Assembly (NCBI RefSeq): GCF_963422355.1
Contig: NC_085088.1
Location: 5,988,914 to 6,052,913 of the forward strand
Source of the DNA: Corticium candelabrum
Lineage: Eukaryota > Porifera > Homoscleromorpha > Homosclerophorida > Plakinidae
Direction: 5' to 3'
Length of the DNA: 64,000 nt
Shown: positions 11,911 to 24,738 of the stretch, in pieces
Position numbering within the stretch: the first letter of the stretch is position 1
Layout: every line of letters begins with the position of its first letter
The notes under the pieces: model-generated
Seen by the model: the letters and a program-made list of their open reading frames with translations, nothing else
The model's database searches: none
What the model was told of the DNA's origin: nothing
Translations under genes and position numbers: made by a program

Positions 11911-13369
11911 TGATCATACCGACGACTGCCAGACGCACGGCGTGTATTTAATACGTGATTCCCGTATAACCTCGCTTTTCCACCACTTTTGGAGGTCCAG
12001 CAATGCTCTGATAATACTACTCAACCTTAAAGACAAGATGAACAGTCAACTGAAAACATGATCAGATCAAAATATGAGTAAAATTTAAAATATATTTATA
12101 ATGTATTTAATTATCTAAACGCAGACCGGAAGTAGTCGGCATTCAGCTTCTGGTGGAAGTCAAAATTTCGAATCTTGGTTTGGCACTTGTTGGACCTGCT
12201 GGACCTGCTTCGCTGTCCCTGGTTTATAAAGATTGGAAAATTCACTTCGTATAAAATCCTAATCAACTGAAATCCTGTGTGTAGTCTAGATCAAAAACGT
12301 ACTGATTGTGTTTCTATATAGTGTACCTGCTTTCTTGTACTGTAGTGAAACTGAACAGTCACTCAAGACTTATGATAGTGTCTATTTTCTAGCCCACGGA
12401 AGGCAAATATCTAAATTGACAAAATTCACTTCTATTGCTCCAACTGTAATCCGTAGATATGCAATTTAATTAATTGCTGTTTACAGTTATGGGCAGTGTT
12501 TTATTTCTGGTCTATTTCAAGTTTATTTTCGATGATTTCTTGGCGATATTAGCAATAAAATTGAAGTAAGTTTAGATAATCATGTTGTAAAGTAAATCGG
12601 ATTTTTTTATTTCCAGACTCAGAACACTTTATGGCTTTTGAAAAAGCAACCACTAAAACCAGAGTGGCTGCGGGCTACCTTCCTATAGATAAACTACCGT
12701 TTAGATCGATGCGCTTATGACTGGCAGTCAAGCCAATAGAATATGGCAGTTAGCTAAACCAGTAAAAATGATTCTATTCACTTTCATGTGTTGCCTTCCT
12801 TTCTCTGTCATTTGCAGGAAAGCTTGAGAAATGTGAGCGGGGGCAATGCTGCAAATGAGAATCATTGAGATCCAAAAAAATTTAGACTACGTTTAGATAC
12901 TGCTCGATATTACAAGTAGCTAGTAATACTAGATACCATATTAATCACAGACAACCTTTTACTTGCCTTGCAGCTATGTCCATGCATGGGCCAGCTGCAG
13001 GTCAAGAAGGAATTCATAATGAGTACAAAATTATTGGTATTGATTTAAAGCGTTTGGTTTGATCGCGTTTTCAAGAGGAATATAGTCGTAGCGTGCGTTA
13101 AGCAGTCGTGCGTCTGACTCTGCGTCACACAGAAACGTAAAAACTTAAAGGAAGACATATAAGTATGGTTCTTTGTTTTTATCTGTATACATGGTTTACG
13201 GCAAGCTTAAAATTTATTCCTGCTAGTAAAAACGTCAAAGACAACTGGTCGTCTACAGCGTCCAGGCTGATCAAATGTTTGCATCATTTGATCTAGAACT
13301 ACCGTCGTGGAAAGGAATGACTGCTGTAACAGAAAGAAACGTGTGAGAATGGATCGAGTTGAACCAGTG
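11911..13369. other. spacer; 12370-13080 is part of the segmental duplication
   Basis: No gene recognised. From about 12370 to 13080 the sequence aligns, with gaps, to about 23490-24180 upstream of the second paralogue (shared segments such as TATTTTCTAGC and TTATTTCTGKTCTATTTCAAG). Confidence 0.6.
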
Positions 13370-13371
13370 TA

Positions 13372-13415
<44 letters not shown>

Positions 13416-13455
13416 CGTGCGTGCATGCGTGCGTGCGTGCGTGCGTGCATGCGTG

Positions 13456-13510
<55 letters not shown>
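13370..13510. repeat. compound microsatellite (GT)n-(GTGC)n-(TA)n
   Basis: A GT run passes into a GTGC/ATGC tract and then into about 27 TA units. No gene overlaps it. Confidence 0.98.
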
Positions 13511-13849
13511 TATATAGATATACTTCTAAGCTGCTCTACATCCAAAATACGAGCTAGTGTACTGTCTGCGTACAAGAAAAAGAAGAAACTAAAAGGAGCA
13601 CTATATAGCAGATAAGAATTATAGAATAGTACAGCAGATAAACAAAGAGGCCTGAAGAGCGCTGAAATAAAGTTGAAGTGCGCCATGCTCCAGAATCCAG
13701 TCTGAGTTCATCTGCTAGAAACGACCCGAGGATGAAGAAGTATAAACCAGATCTATATATTTATAAAATTAAACCAAAATAAAAAATTAAAGCCTTCTGG
13801 TGTTACTAATTAATTAATCGATCATTTGGTCTCGTTTCGTTTCATAACT
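13511..13849. other. AT-rich spacer
   Basis: No gene, RNA or element recognised between the compound microsatellite and the CARD remnant. Confidence 0.5.
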
Positions 13850-16359
13850 ATTGAAGAATGTGCTAAATTAATTAAGGCAATGTGATACCGGTCGTTCTCG
13901 GATGCTTCTGTATGATGTTTTACGGTTCAAAGGCGATGATGCAGTAGAACGATTCTGTGAAGCTCTTATGACTTCAGATCAGCAGCGCATTGTAAAAGAG
14001 ATTATGAAGAAAGACGGTATGGTGGCTAGGTAGTTGCAACACATTGATATCTTATAGTTTGATTGTCAATTGACATCATATTTTGACTACTAGATTCCAC
14101 CAGGAGTACAACGGAAGGTACAAAGTACCTGCAAGTGGCGGCAGAGAAAAAGACGAACGCCACGCTCGTCAAGTAGGAGTACCGTGCGAGACAGTGGGAT
14201 GAGCCACGGATCTAGATCACGTCACTTAGGTCCAACATGTTGCTCTTGTTTGATAGGAAAATTACATGTTTTTATACTAGAAATTGTGGAGAGTCCAGGA
14301 AAACGTACAAAAGTTGGTGCAAGGGCATTCTCATCATCTGGAGAAGAAAAGTCACCAGATGAATGTCCTCATCAGGACTGCAATGGCTCGGCAGCACATG
14401 ACGAAGGTGAGAGACATAGCAGTGTAATAAACAAAGTGTAGATGATCAGGTCCTGAGGGGCATAAATAAACATGTTTCGCATTTGTTGTAAACCGATCAC
14501 CAGTAGATGTGTTTCATAATTGTTGAGCTTGCTTAACTTGTGCAACAGCTCTAAGCAGTTCTTGTAAATACTGTACCATTGGTAGTAGTGTTGAGTTGGT
14601 AGAGACCACAGTTTCACACTAGAGAGTTTTTGAAAAAGATGAATAAATTTATGCATGCCTTGATGACTAACTCATCTTTGTGTTATTGTTTGTGTTTGAT
14701 GGAGTTGATGTGTTTATGTTCCATCATGCACACAGAACAAGTAGAGAAAATTAATCAACCTTTATTATCATCTGAGTATATTAATATGAGTTATAAATAT
14801 TAATGTCAAATGTATTAAAACTCGTGAAGCACATTTAGATAATTAGGATTTTTGAGAATTGTTTGGAAGTTAAGATCATTGTACATATTGTATACATTCC
14901 CACTTTATCCTTTATTGTTGCTTGAGTCGATTTGTATACATGCTTGCATTGAGTGCCAGCCGATTATAATCATCTGACACTCACTGCAAGCTGCTTACAC
15001 AAATCAACTCAATTGACAATAAGAGATACAGAGTCAGGCTGAATATTTATTTAGAAATTGAGAGTTTGCAGAAAGAAGTTGGGCTGTTGCAGGATCTGCT
15101 GGATGTTTGGACAGAGAAAAGAGAGCAGCGGTTAAAGATCAGAGACAACGAGCTGATGTGGCTGAGTGTGAGTGGAAGAACGAAAAAGTGTTGAGGAAAG
15201 GAGTAGAGCTCACCAATTTCACCATGAGACTGGAACTTCTTCAACAAGGCGAGGTAATTATGTTAATTAATCGTGATATAGCACCCAGTGGGATGGGCAC
15301 TAAACATGTATAGTGGGTGGGAAAATGTGTTTAACTGCTAGATTACCATATTAGTTTTCTAGAATTAATTAATAGCAAATTGTGTGATAAGTAATCGTAG
15401 AATTGTTCCTATTCCTTAAGTGATTTGATAATATCTGTTAAAGATAATTTATAGATTAAAATAATTAATTAATTATACAAAAGTATATGATTAAGTTAAA
15501 GATTTAGTGACGATGAACTCTTGTTTATGTCTGTACACATTCACAGCAATGTTTCTGCATGTCAAATATGGTTAATTATCTAACAGTTGTTGTAAAGAAT
15601 TGGTTATATGAAGTTTGATTACATGTGCTGTATGGTACATTTTAGCAATTATGCCACCACAGCTGATCTTTGACTTAAAATCGCTTTTATTGTATTGTCT
15701 TACTTTTTACTTTACAATTTTTCTTGTTTTTATTTTGTATACGTTGTGTTGATTCTAGATCAATGACAGTCTCCCATCATGGACACAGTGGAATGTACAC
15801 CTGCCTGAAGACAGTTGGACGTATAATAGAATGGGCGACATTGAAGGCCGACTAGTGGTAGGAGGTTTGTATGTCAATCTGCATGTTCTCAGTGCTAAAC
15901 GCGACGATAAGTGGGACACGTTTGTTTCATCAAGAATGTAGTGTGTCATCAAGGTGTGTGTCTGATGTGTGTGTGTCTGATAAAGATAACTAGAAGATCA
16001 GATGTGATATATATTGAACAATTTCGTTTAAATGAAGACAAAAATGGCGTTTTATCATAGTTCTATCAAGCAAACTGCAGTTGGGTTGTGTATCTCTTGC
16101 TGTTTGTGACAACTTACTGTATGTAGTGGGTGGTGAGACTAAGTCAAAGGAGACAGTGAACACAGCACGTGTGTTTGACTTTCGCAGCGGTTATTGGTTG
16201 AAAATGGGTGACATGCAAACAAAACGTTCTTGGTGTTCTCCTATTGTCATAAATAATACAATCTTTGTAGGAGGAGAAGAAACTGGTCTAGTAAACTTTA
16301 GTAATATTGTTGAAATTTTGACAATAAGTAGAGAACAATCTCCTCTACAACTAAACTAA
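13850..16359 (+). pseudogene. CARD / coiled-coil / Kelch gene remnant
   Basis: Three kinds of coding segment lie in one orientation. (1) About 13850-14016: a CARD-like helical domain, IEECAKLIKAM then GRSRMLLYDVLRFKGDDA and VERFCEALMTSDQQ, ending at a GT donor; a one-base shift near 13884 separates its halves. (2) 15055-15253, after a TTTAG acceptor: a coiled coil (SLQKEVGLLQDLL, then ADVAECEWKNEKVLRKG), again apparently changing frame, near 15105. (3) 15760-15940 and 16081-16359: Kelch-type beta-propeller pieces (WNVHLPEDSW, then GRLVVGGLYV; VCDNLLYVVGGE, then GYWLKMGDMQTKRSW). CARDs are death-fold adaptors and Kelch repeats bind proteins, so the intact gene may have been a death-fold adaptor. 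Only two to three of the usual five or six Kelch blades are visible. It is more likely a degraded gene than a working one, but unrecognised introns could explain some frame changes. Confidence 0.5.
14017..15054. other. intron-like sequence within the CARD/Kelch remnant
   Basis: About 1 kb, mostly non-coding. A short open stretch at 14100-14170 follows an acceptor-like TACTAG but has no recognisable domain. TTAATTAA-rich sequence is frequent. Confidence 0.35.
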
Positions 16360-16362
16360 CAA

Positions 16363-16381
16363 AGAAGAAAAAGAAGAAGAA

Positions 16382-16428
<47 letters not shown>

Positions 16429-16438
16429 AGAAGAAGAG
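16363..16438. repeat. (GAA)n microsatellite
   Basis: About 25 imperfect GAA units directly after the last Kelch segment. Confidence 0.97.
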
Positions 16439-16439
16439 G

Positions 16440-18529
16440 TTATATTTACCCAGGAATGCCCCTTCAGCCTGAGGCTGGTCTTCTAGGGAGTCCTGCAGCA
16501 GCTACCTAAGTAGGCTGCCTTCTTCCTCAGCATTTCTGCTGGTACTCAATTATACTCCTGAATTCGAGGTAAGCATTTTTTGTGTTAGTTTCTTGCCTAA
16601 GGAAATTATGCCATAGCTCGCCATAACTGTGGCATGAACTTGCAAACCTTCAATGTCCAGGATGTAAACACACCATAAGATGACTCTCTAACCAACCGAA
16701 AAGATCTTTTACTTTTTGTCAAACGGTCAATCAGATTTTAACACTTTCTTCGTTAATCAAAAACAAATCAAAAATCACGCATACAAACGTGGAATTAGTA
16801 AATGTCAATTTTTGTCGTAAAATATAATATTCTAACTCATTAATAACAAGCTTGTATTGCATCTCCTCGTATGTATTCAATTGTTATGAGTAAGTTACCC
16901 ACCCCTTTCTAGTGCATCTTTCCGTACACAGTCAATTAAAATCTGAGTAAGCTACTACCGCATGACAATCACGAAACAGGTGTTGATAAAGACATGAACC
17001 CTGTATGGGCTTCCTAGCAACTGCAACAGCAAAATCAAACGCTTGTGTGATCAAACTAAAAAGGCAAGTAACTCATTTATGAATTTCATGCAAGAGCGTA
17101 CGTACATACACAAACACTGCAATTTGACTTCAAAGAAATAAGGTAAACTTCATCGGACATAGAGGGACTAAATCGCTTGCAGATTTGGACCGGGGGACTT
17201 TGCAAGCGGGGGGGGGGGACAAAATCAGCTGGTACTGCATTCAACTAAACCGGAAGATGTAGAGTTCGCGTCGTCCAGATGTTTTACGAGTGGGTACACC
17301 CCTCGAGAGGAGACCTTCCATTTCAAAATTTTTCGACTACGTCACTGTCGAGATGCATGAATTTGACGTGCGCTAGCCAAATTCAGTGGAAATCCGACGG
17401 AGAAAAGCGGAGATACACTAGTACAAACATAGAGACAGCTCTCCTTATACATATTTATTTGTTCGCCTACTACGTCCTCACGCTTGGCTCATTGTCACAC
17501 CCGAATTCTCCAGACAGTCAAAACACTCCTGCTTCTTCTGCTATGAAACAGTGTTCTGCACTTCTTTCGGATTGCGAGTCGAGTTCGAAAGCAGCCTTTC
17601 TTCAGGAATTCGGGAGTCTTACATCAGAACTAATATTGACTCAGTTTTTCAACGTTCTTTGCAAAAGCAAGTGTATACATGGAAGTTCGATCTATTGAAA
17701 CAGCCTTTATTAATTAACCAACCATTCGTGACCTGACCAAGCTTGAATAAAAAATTCTTGGGCTCCCTATGTCCATGCAGACATGAATTCACTATTGCTC
17801 TACGACTTCGGCTGTGGGCCTCTTTTTCCGTCTCATCCAAACGCTGTTCGCTAGCCATTGTGGTCAATTGATTGACAAGTTTGGATGTCACATCTTCTCG
17901 GCTGTCATAGAACTCGTTGAGATCAAAACGTCACGATGCTTTGACATACACCACCTTAGAGGCGTTTTTGATAAATGATAATGAGAACTTACTAGAACAC
18001 AGATTTCCCTTACAAAATAATTATTTCTCAGGTGATGCACGTCCTGCTTATTTCGATCTTACAGTCCGTAACACAATGCAAATAATATTTGTTACCAATA
18101 CCGCAAATTCTGCCGGTTCAGCAAGCCGTAGACAAAGATTTCAAATACAAACCCACTAGCAGTTGAAACTTATAGTTGGACTCCTGCTATAGTCAGGATA
18201 CCATAAAAGCTATTGCGTCAAATTAGAGTAGTGACTGCCACTAGTATTTACACAAGCTTAACCTAATTTAATGCAACAACTGTCTGCTGATTTGTGGAAA
18301 TTTGATTCTCGTTTGATAAAAAGTAATCCGCGGTATTGATAAAAGGAAAACACTCTTTGCCTTGTTTGGGCAATTAACTAAGAAGCGAACTCGAGGAAGC
18401 ATGTAGTCATGGACATTCTGTTTACATACTGGAAAAAGTCACTCCAGTGCATTCTAGCATGATCTTACTAAATGTATGTTTTTAATGCAACCCGAATGGG
18501 CAAAGCTTCATAGTTATTACTGCACAAAA
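16440..18529. other. gene-free spacer
   Basis: About 2 kb without a recognised gene. A 139-codon open frame at 17279-17698 has no domain and no similarity I know, and is probably chance. A G-run lies at about 17203-17217. No RNA gene was seen. Confidence 0.5.
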
Positions 18530-18778
18530 CAGTGTAAGCAATACGCTACTTGTGCTACACCATGCTACTTGTGCTATCGTCAATAGCATTGCTACATATG
18601 ATTGTAATAGGCACACACGACATACATGCATATCTCAACTAAAACAAGCAGTTACGATATATTTGAGTCTTCATTCGCATACAACAAATGTTGAAATTGC
18701 ATCAGACTCATGCAGTTCTCAATTTGTGAGTTCACTCCAATCTTGTCGTTAATTGGCAAATCCATATAACTGTCGTCT

Positions 18779-21700
18779 CTATGGATTATACAGTTTCGTC
18801 TCGGTTGTTTTAAAGTCAACAAAGGCGTATTCCTTATTCGATTGTTCTTCTAGTACCATAACAGCAACTTGGGAAGACACTTGAATAGAAGAGAGTTGCT
18901 TGTCTTTAAGCATCCAAGAAAAATATTTACAGTACCCTGTAACTTGATCTTCAGCACGATTGATATAATGATCGAGAGTCTCACAAAAACAGCGTCTTTT
19001 TTGCTTTGGAACTGGAGTTTCATCTGGATGAAAATTGCAGTCCTTTACAAAATACGAGTATCCTTCCTTTTTCAAAATGCATATCTTGAATTCCACAATC
19101 TGGTAACCGACACAGGCACCGTGCTCGTCGAGTATGGCAACCACAAGATCTGGTCGCCCGCTGTGAGAAAAGTTTCTCCCCATCAATCTAAATTCTCTAA
19201 GGAGGGACGAATAAGTCACTTGATCATCGACCGGCATCCATAAATGTGCATTGTCGCACCACAATATCTGATACCGTTTCGATGAAAGTAACTCAAATAA
19301 AAGATCGACCACATTTTCTCTACCTTCAAACTCCAGAGTAGTATTTTCACCCCTTCGAACTATTCTCCTTTCTTCAACCAAAATTTGCAATGCACTGTCA
19401 AGATGGGTTTCGAATTGCTCCGACTTTTCGTAAGAAAAGCGTTTGAGAAAGTTGGTCAAGCACTCAGCCGCGCCTGCCAAGGACATTTTTGACCTGGTCA
19501 GGCTATTTACGTAGTTCCAATAAAGTTTCAACCAGATTGGAGGCTTTCTCATTACACTTTCACCATTGCCATCGTTCTCGTCACTACATGTACTGCTACT
19601 GTCGCTGTCATCGCTGCTACTGTCCCCATCGCCGCCATCACCGCCATCGCCACGAGATCCAGCAGCAGCAGCAGCAGCTAGGCCAGCTGCCAAGAGAACA
19701 CTTGAGGGCCTAGAACTTTCGGAATCCGTGGTATTAGATTTGGGAGCTGTGTAGCTGCTGCGGTTGCTTTTTACTTGGTCATTGCTAGCAGCTAGAAATG
19801 TGTCTATATTTCTGCTACTGATGGTCTGGATATTTTCATCACGACTATCAGTTTGTACTACCACGCCTTCTCGACATGTTGGTGTAAGCATCACGCCTCC
19901 ATAGCAAAGACGAAAACCTCCATTACTGTTTGGTTGTCGAAGTAGAGCTGCAGGTACCCATTTGCATGCAGTAACACTTTGTTCATTACGCTGTTTTCTT
20001 CTTTTCATGACGATCACTTCTTCCTCAAACGATCTGTGGGCAGCCTTAAGTTCGTTTGCTTTCTTCTGCTGAATTTCAGCTCGAGTAAAGACACGCATGT
20101 TTTTATCGATAAACTGCACTAAATTGTCCAGAGAGTTCGTGGAGGCATTACTGGAAAGCCATCTGGAAACCATGGTTTTCAGGGTACCGAAACAAACTTC
20201 AGAACGACACACTTGCATGAGATTGCTTGTTATGTCAGAGAGAACTGTTTGGTCTCTCTCTCGCAGAACTTTTTTCACTTCCAACTCTATGTCTGAATCT
20301 GGTACATACAGACGAGAATACGAGAACGGCAGTTCATTTTCAATTCTCCTTACGGCTGATGTTATCTCGAATTCATTTTCGGCTGCTGGCCAAACCCCAA
20401 TTTGGCTCTTTATCTGGGGTAATCCTTGCAACACAGCTTCCTTTCGTTTTCTTCGTTGTTCTTCTTGAATAGTTTGTATGATGGAGTCGGGCACGGGCGC
20501 ATCTTCGTCACTTTTTCTCATTAGGTCTTCCAATTGACTATGGACTACTGCAGCAAAGAACTGCAGTTTCACCAGTTCTTTCAGTCTGGCAAACAGTGGA
20601 AAGTAACGAGCAATCTCGTCGTAGTGAGTGGTAAAGTCTGCAGCAAACTGCGCTTCTGGACTTTCGTAATCGTCGTTCTCTGAAGCGTCCTGGAGCTTTC
20701 CGTCAATATCCGGAGTAGCACGTTCGTTCACCAAGTGGACAGCACTTACTGTCGCCTTCAGAGCCAAGCGGAAGACATACAGTTGCATTCCAGGGTGAAG
20801 AACCGTCGTGGCTAGCAGATAGGCACGCTTCATGCACCCTACAACTGCTTGCTCAATAGCAAACACATTGCGAAACTCGTCACTAGGACGGGAATCTTTG
20901 CCCGAGGACTTGATGCTGTCACTTTTGGTATTTCCAGCAAGTCGTTTTTCGGCCGCTTGACTCTCCTGGTTCTCTACTGCCAATCGCAACTCTTTCAAAA
21001 ACCAAAGACCCGCAATAACATAAGACACGACAGCTTCTGCCGGATGATTACTGCTTGAAACTAAATCAATATAGGCAACAGCTGCATTTCTTTCCGACCA
21101 CTTTCCCTCTGAAATATGTCGTCTCACTGATTCTTCGTACTTTCGAGTGGCTCTTGCGTTTATGCCAGGAACTACAAGTTCTGGCCAGTTTAGTGTACTC
21201 GGAGGAATTAGGTCGTCATCGGTTGGAAGTAAACCAAAGAGATTACTGTCAATTGCACTACGAAGCAAGTCCCGTGCAGAACTGTGTTTTATTCCACTAA
21301 ATATAACCTTAAAGCGTTGATTCAGAGAGTCAGAAACGTCAGAGTCCGTCAAATCGACGGCTACGTTTATGGCAGCCTTCAAAAGACATTCTAAATGAAT
21401 GCCATTCCAGACAGCTGTTTGCACGTCACAGAGTCCCGCAGTGACGTCCTGACGTTTTATCTCCCACAAACCTCTTAGGACTAACAATCCTGAGCGATCT
21501 TCTTTCAACATCTTATCCAGATAATCCTTTTTTCCATTCAGAAAATTCTCAAAAGCATGCATTACAATTCGATCTGTCTGCTTATGTGATTGAGGGTCGT
21601 TGCTGTTGATTTTTGCCTTCAACATGGACAGTAGGCTCTCCCATTCTCTCGATTCCCACAGCTGCGCGATTCGCTTGCTTGTTTCTGAATACATTCTTTT

Positions 21701-23334
21701 CTCTCTTTCTTCAGACAGCTTGCGCACTGTTGAATCTAGCTCTAGTTTTTTCTGGGATATTTGAAGTGGTTCTAATGTATGATCATCCACATCTTCAAGC
21801 ACGCTTTCAGCTGTTACGTATGCCTCTTTAGCTGCTAACAACATATCATACTGATAATACATGAATTTCAAATGCGGCTGTCTAGCAAACGATTTCTCCA
21901 AAGCTGATGCCAGAAGCATTAAGGCTTTTACATAATCTTTAGAAGAAACGTTTTTGTTCACTAACAGAGGAGCTATTAGCCTTAATCCCATCTCTGGCCA
22001 ATTGTTTTGAATCAGGTGCTTAGTGAGCGAGAGGAGCACTGTTGTCCAATCGTTGGAGCTACAGATAGCCATTGCCACACATCCGCAAGCAGCAGCAAAC
22101 GATGTTTTGTCTTCCTGTAGCAGATATCTGCTAAACTGCTGCATCCATTTGTTTGCTTCTGTTTCATCTAGTGTCAAGGAGCATTCAGTGCACACAGACA
22201 CTGCTAAACTAGACTGCCTGCCTGAAATATGGCGCCGTTGTTTTGAGCAATCCGAACAGAGTGGTCTTCTGCACACCGAACATCTTTTCTGACGTGTCAA
22301 CATCCTTCTGAAAAGCTTGGGTCGACGCTGGCAGTCACAACAAACCCTACTGCTACTCCTAATAGCCGATGCATCACTTATTGGAGCATCGACAAGGACT
22401 CGAGGTACAAACTCGTTGTTGAGCGTTGTTATCAGGTCTGTTCGAGATAACGATTTTACGTTGCTGTTCTGCACCGGCGTTGTAAACAGACAAAACAGAA
22501 ATCGTAACGTATCAGTACATAGGGAAGATACGTCAAATATTGGTACGGTACTGATACCGCTCGTCTCGGAAAAGAGTGGCTTCTGTCCACCGCAACCCTC
22601 CCTACAACAGTCTATAGCGGTCACTAGCCAGTCTAAAGACGCTTTCCCTTGGCCAACTCGGGCATGCGATCGTGCGTCTGTTGACGCTATAAGACGATCA
22701 CTAGTGGTAGAGTAACTCTCTGACCTTGTAATTACGTTCCCAGTGATTGCTTGGAGAAGGTCGTCAAGTTTACTCAGCTTGCGGCGCTTTTTGGCGGTAG
22801 CAACACTTGGTTGGGTTGTGTGGTATTGCTATAACTCGTCGATTGGCCCTTTCAGGAAGTCTTTCAGTTCGCTGTCCAGCGTTTCGACGACGCTGTTTAC
22901 GCTAGGCAGTTCAGTTGAGGCGGTCCACTTCATGAAAAGCTTCAAGAAAGATTCCGACAACCGAGAGCCTGAAGGAAGGGGCCTAAACAACAAAACAAGA
23001 TAAGTAAGACTCTGTTCATAGCCTACAAGATCTTTAGACGAGCGTAGAGAAGCATTTACTCTGCGGTATTCGATTTCATCATGTCGCTTTCATCCATTTG
23101 TTCATCATAATCTTCACGTTTAATTGTGTCAGTTAAAGTCTCGTAGGCCTTGTTTAACCTCTTCATCAGTTCTTCTGCATGAGAGACGCCTATGTTCTTG
23201 TCAGGGTGCGCACGACGAGCCTTCCATCGGTACGCTTTTCTGATCTCTTCCTCTGTGGCGCTAATGCCCACCCCAAGCAGTTGGTAGTGGGATTTCAGTG
23301 ACTCTGCTCCAGAAAATGATTCAAACGAATCCAT
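18779..23334 (-). pseudogene. DnaJ / FYVE-like / nuclease-like protein, copy 2 (shortened, one in-frame stop)
   Basis: Same gene layout as copy 1: complement(18779..22982, 23060..23334). The J domain keeps HPD, and the exon junction (GA|GTAAATGC to TTTAG|GCC) is conserved. All eight zinc-finger cysteines are kept (CCDC, CSVC, CSDC, CTEC). The C-terminal domain keeps GRPDLVV then IVEFKI, the PD-(D/E)XK pattern. Two differences stand out. A TAG at 22831-22829 replaces a Trp codon of copy 1 (codon 143 of the model), after which the frame stays open to the natural stop. A 942-bp in-frame stretch (314 codons, copy 1 positions 5572-6513) is missing. The linker is Asp/Ser-rich rather than Ala/Val repeats. 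Apart from the one stop, the long open frame suggests recent loss of function, a start downstream of the stop, or a sequencing error. Confidence 0.75.
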
Positions 23335-24738
23335 TAGATTGGTGCCGTTCTTCTGCTAGCAAAATCATGTGACTCAGGCACCTCCTACGTAATTTTAGTA
23401 AGGTAGCGGTACATATAAGGCTGTTTACGCATTCAATCGTCTGAGCGTTATCATCTAGCCGTTATTTCTAACAATTACTTTACATTATATATATAGTGCT
23501 TATTTTCTAGCTCACTGAAGGCAAATGATTGCTAATTAAACTTCTATTGCACCAACGTCAATTCGTAAGGCAACTAGTCCAACCATGGGCAGGGTTTTAT
23601 TTCTGTTCTATTTCAAGTCTATTTTGATGATTTCTGGTGATCATGCATATAATATAAAATAAATATAGTTATGCTGTAGTAACTAATGCAAGACTTGAAA
23701 CTAATTTAGGTTTTCTTGATCGAACTTCATCAGACCTCTAGATCTTTCGTTGCTTCTAAAGACCCAACCACCAGAACCATGCAGAGTAGGCTCTCTTGCT
23801 AGATACACTGCCATTTAGATTGATGCACAGCACTGGCAAGTCAGACAACTATAGTGGCAGACCAGCCAATAAAAATTCTGTTCACTTTTCTGTACTTTAC
23901 CTTGCTAGCTTTCTCTATCACTTGCCGAAAAGCGAGAGAATTATGTTACTTGCACATGAGCCCCAACAAAAATTTATTATAATGGTCTACTTGAAATAGT
24001 TAATTAAACTAATAATTATACACAGACAAACCTGTTGTACCTATTAGTGTCCAGTCTTCCAGACCACCAAGAGAAACAATATTAAGATAATTATTGAAAT
24101 AGAAAGTACAGACGTATTGATTAAAGTTTGGCTTGTGAAAAGGCCAATGAAGCCACTGGTTTCATCACGTTTTCAAAGTACACACGTACAGGCGCACACT
24201 TACGAAGACACTGCTGGTACTTCGACCAGGCGTTAACTAAGAAAATATGAACTGGCACTGGATATTGGATGCGCAATAGCGATACGCAATGATAACCCCA
24301 TAGGATAGAGTTCTTGCACATCAACCGCGTGCCCGTGTGGATATAATTTGTCGCCACATTGTTCATTCAGGAAATTACTAAAGACGTGTCCCCCTGCAGC
24401 CTAACCTAAGAATTTTTTAGTGTAAGTGCACTAATAACTAATTAAGTGTGACCGTTCACATTGACATCATATCTAATTTGTCCCAAGTGCAAGCGCGCTG
24501 TGATCGAGGTGTATACTTACCCTCTAGTCATATAGAAATAGCTAACTCTGAAAATCCTAAAGACCAACTGAATCAACACGTTGCTGAATGTTATTGATTT
24601 AGTCAAAAACGTTTACACCGGTGTAGAGCAGAGTAAAAAGAGGCACATTGTAGACCCACTATAAAATCAAATATTCTGTGTCATGTCAACTAGAAAACAA
24701 TATGACTGCAATGATAGCACGTCTTTTTCATACATAGT
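23335..24738. other. spacer between copy 2 and the RNA-repair gene
   Basis: About 1.4 kb. The part at 23490-24180 aligns with 12370-13080. No gene is recognised. The part nearest 24738 should hold the 3' UTR of the RNA-repair gene. Confidence 0.5.

Noticed and set aside
12180-12235. CCAGGGACAGCGAAGCAGG (reverse complement) as the hAT terminal repeat
   Set aside because: It starts with CAGGG as hAT ends may, but no matching opposite end or 8-bp duplication was found on the left side.
13300-13690. Coding frames across the GT/TA tract on both strands
   Set aside because: They encode only Val/Cys and Ile/Tyr alternations created by the microsatellite.
17279-17698. 139-codon open frame on the plus strand
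   Set aside because: No domain, no compositional sign of coding and no paralogue in the window; probably chance in a gene-free spacer.
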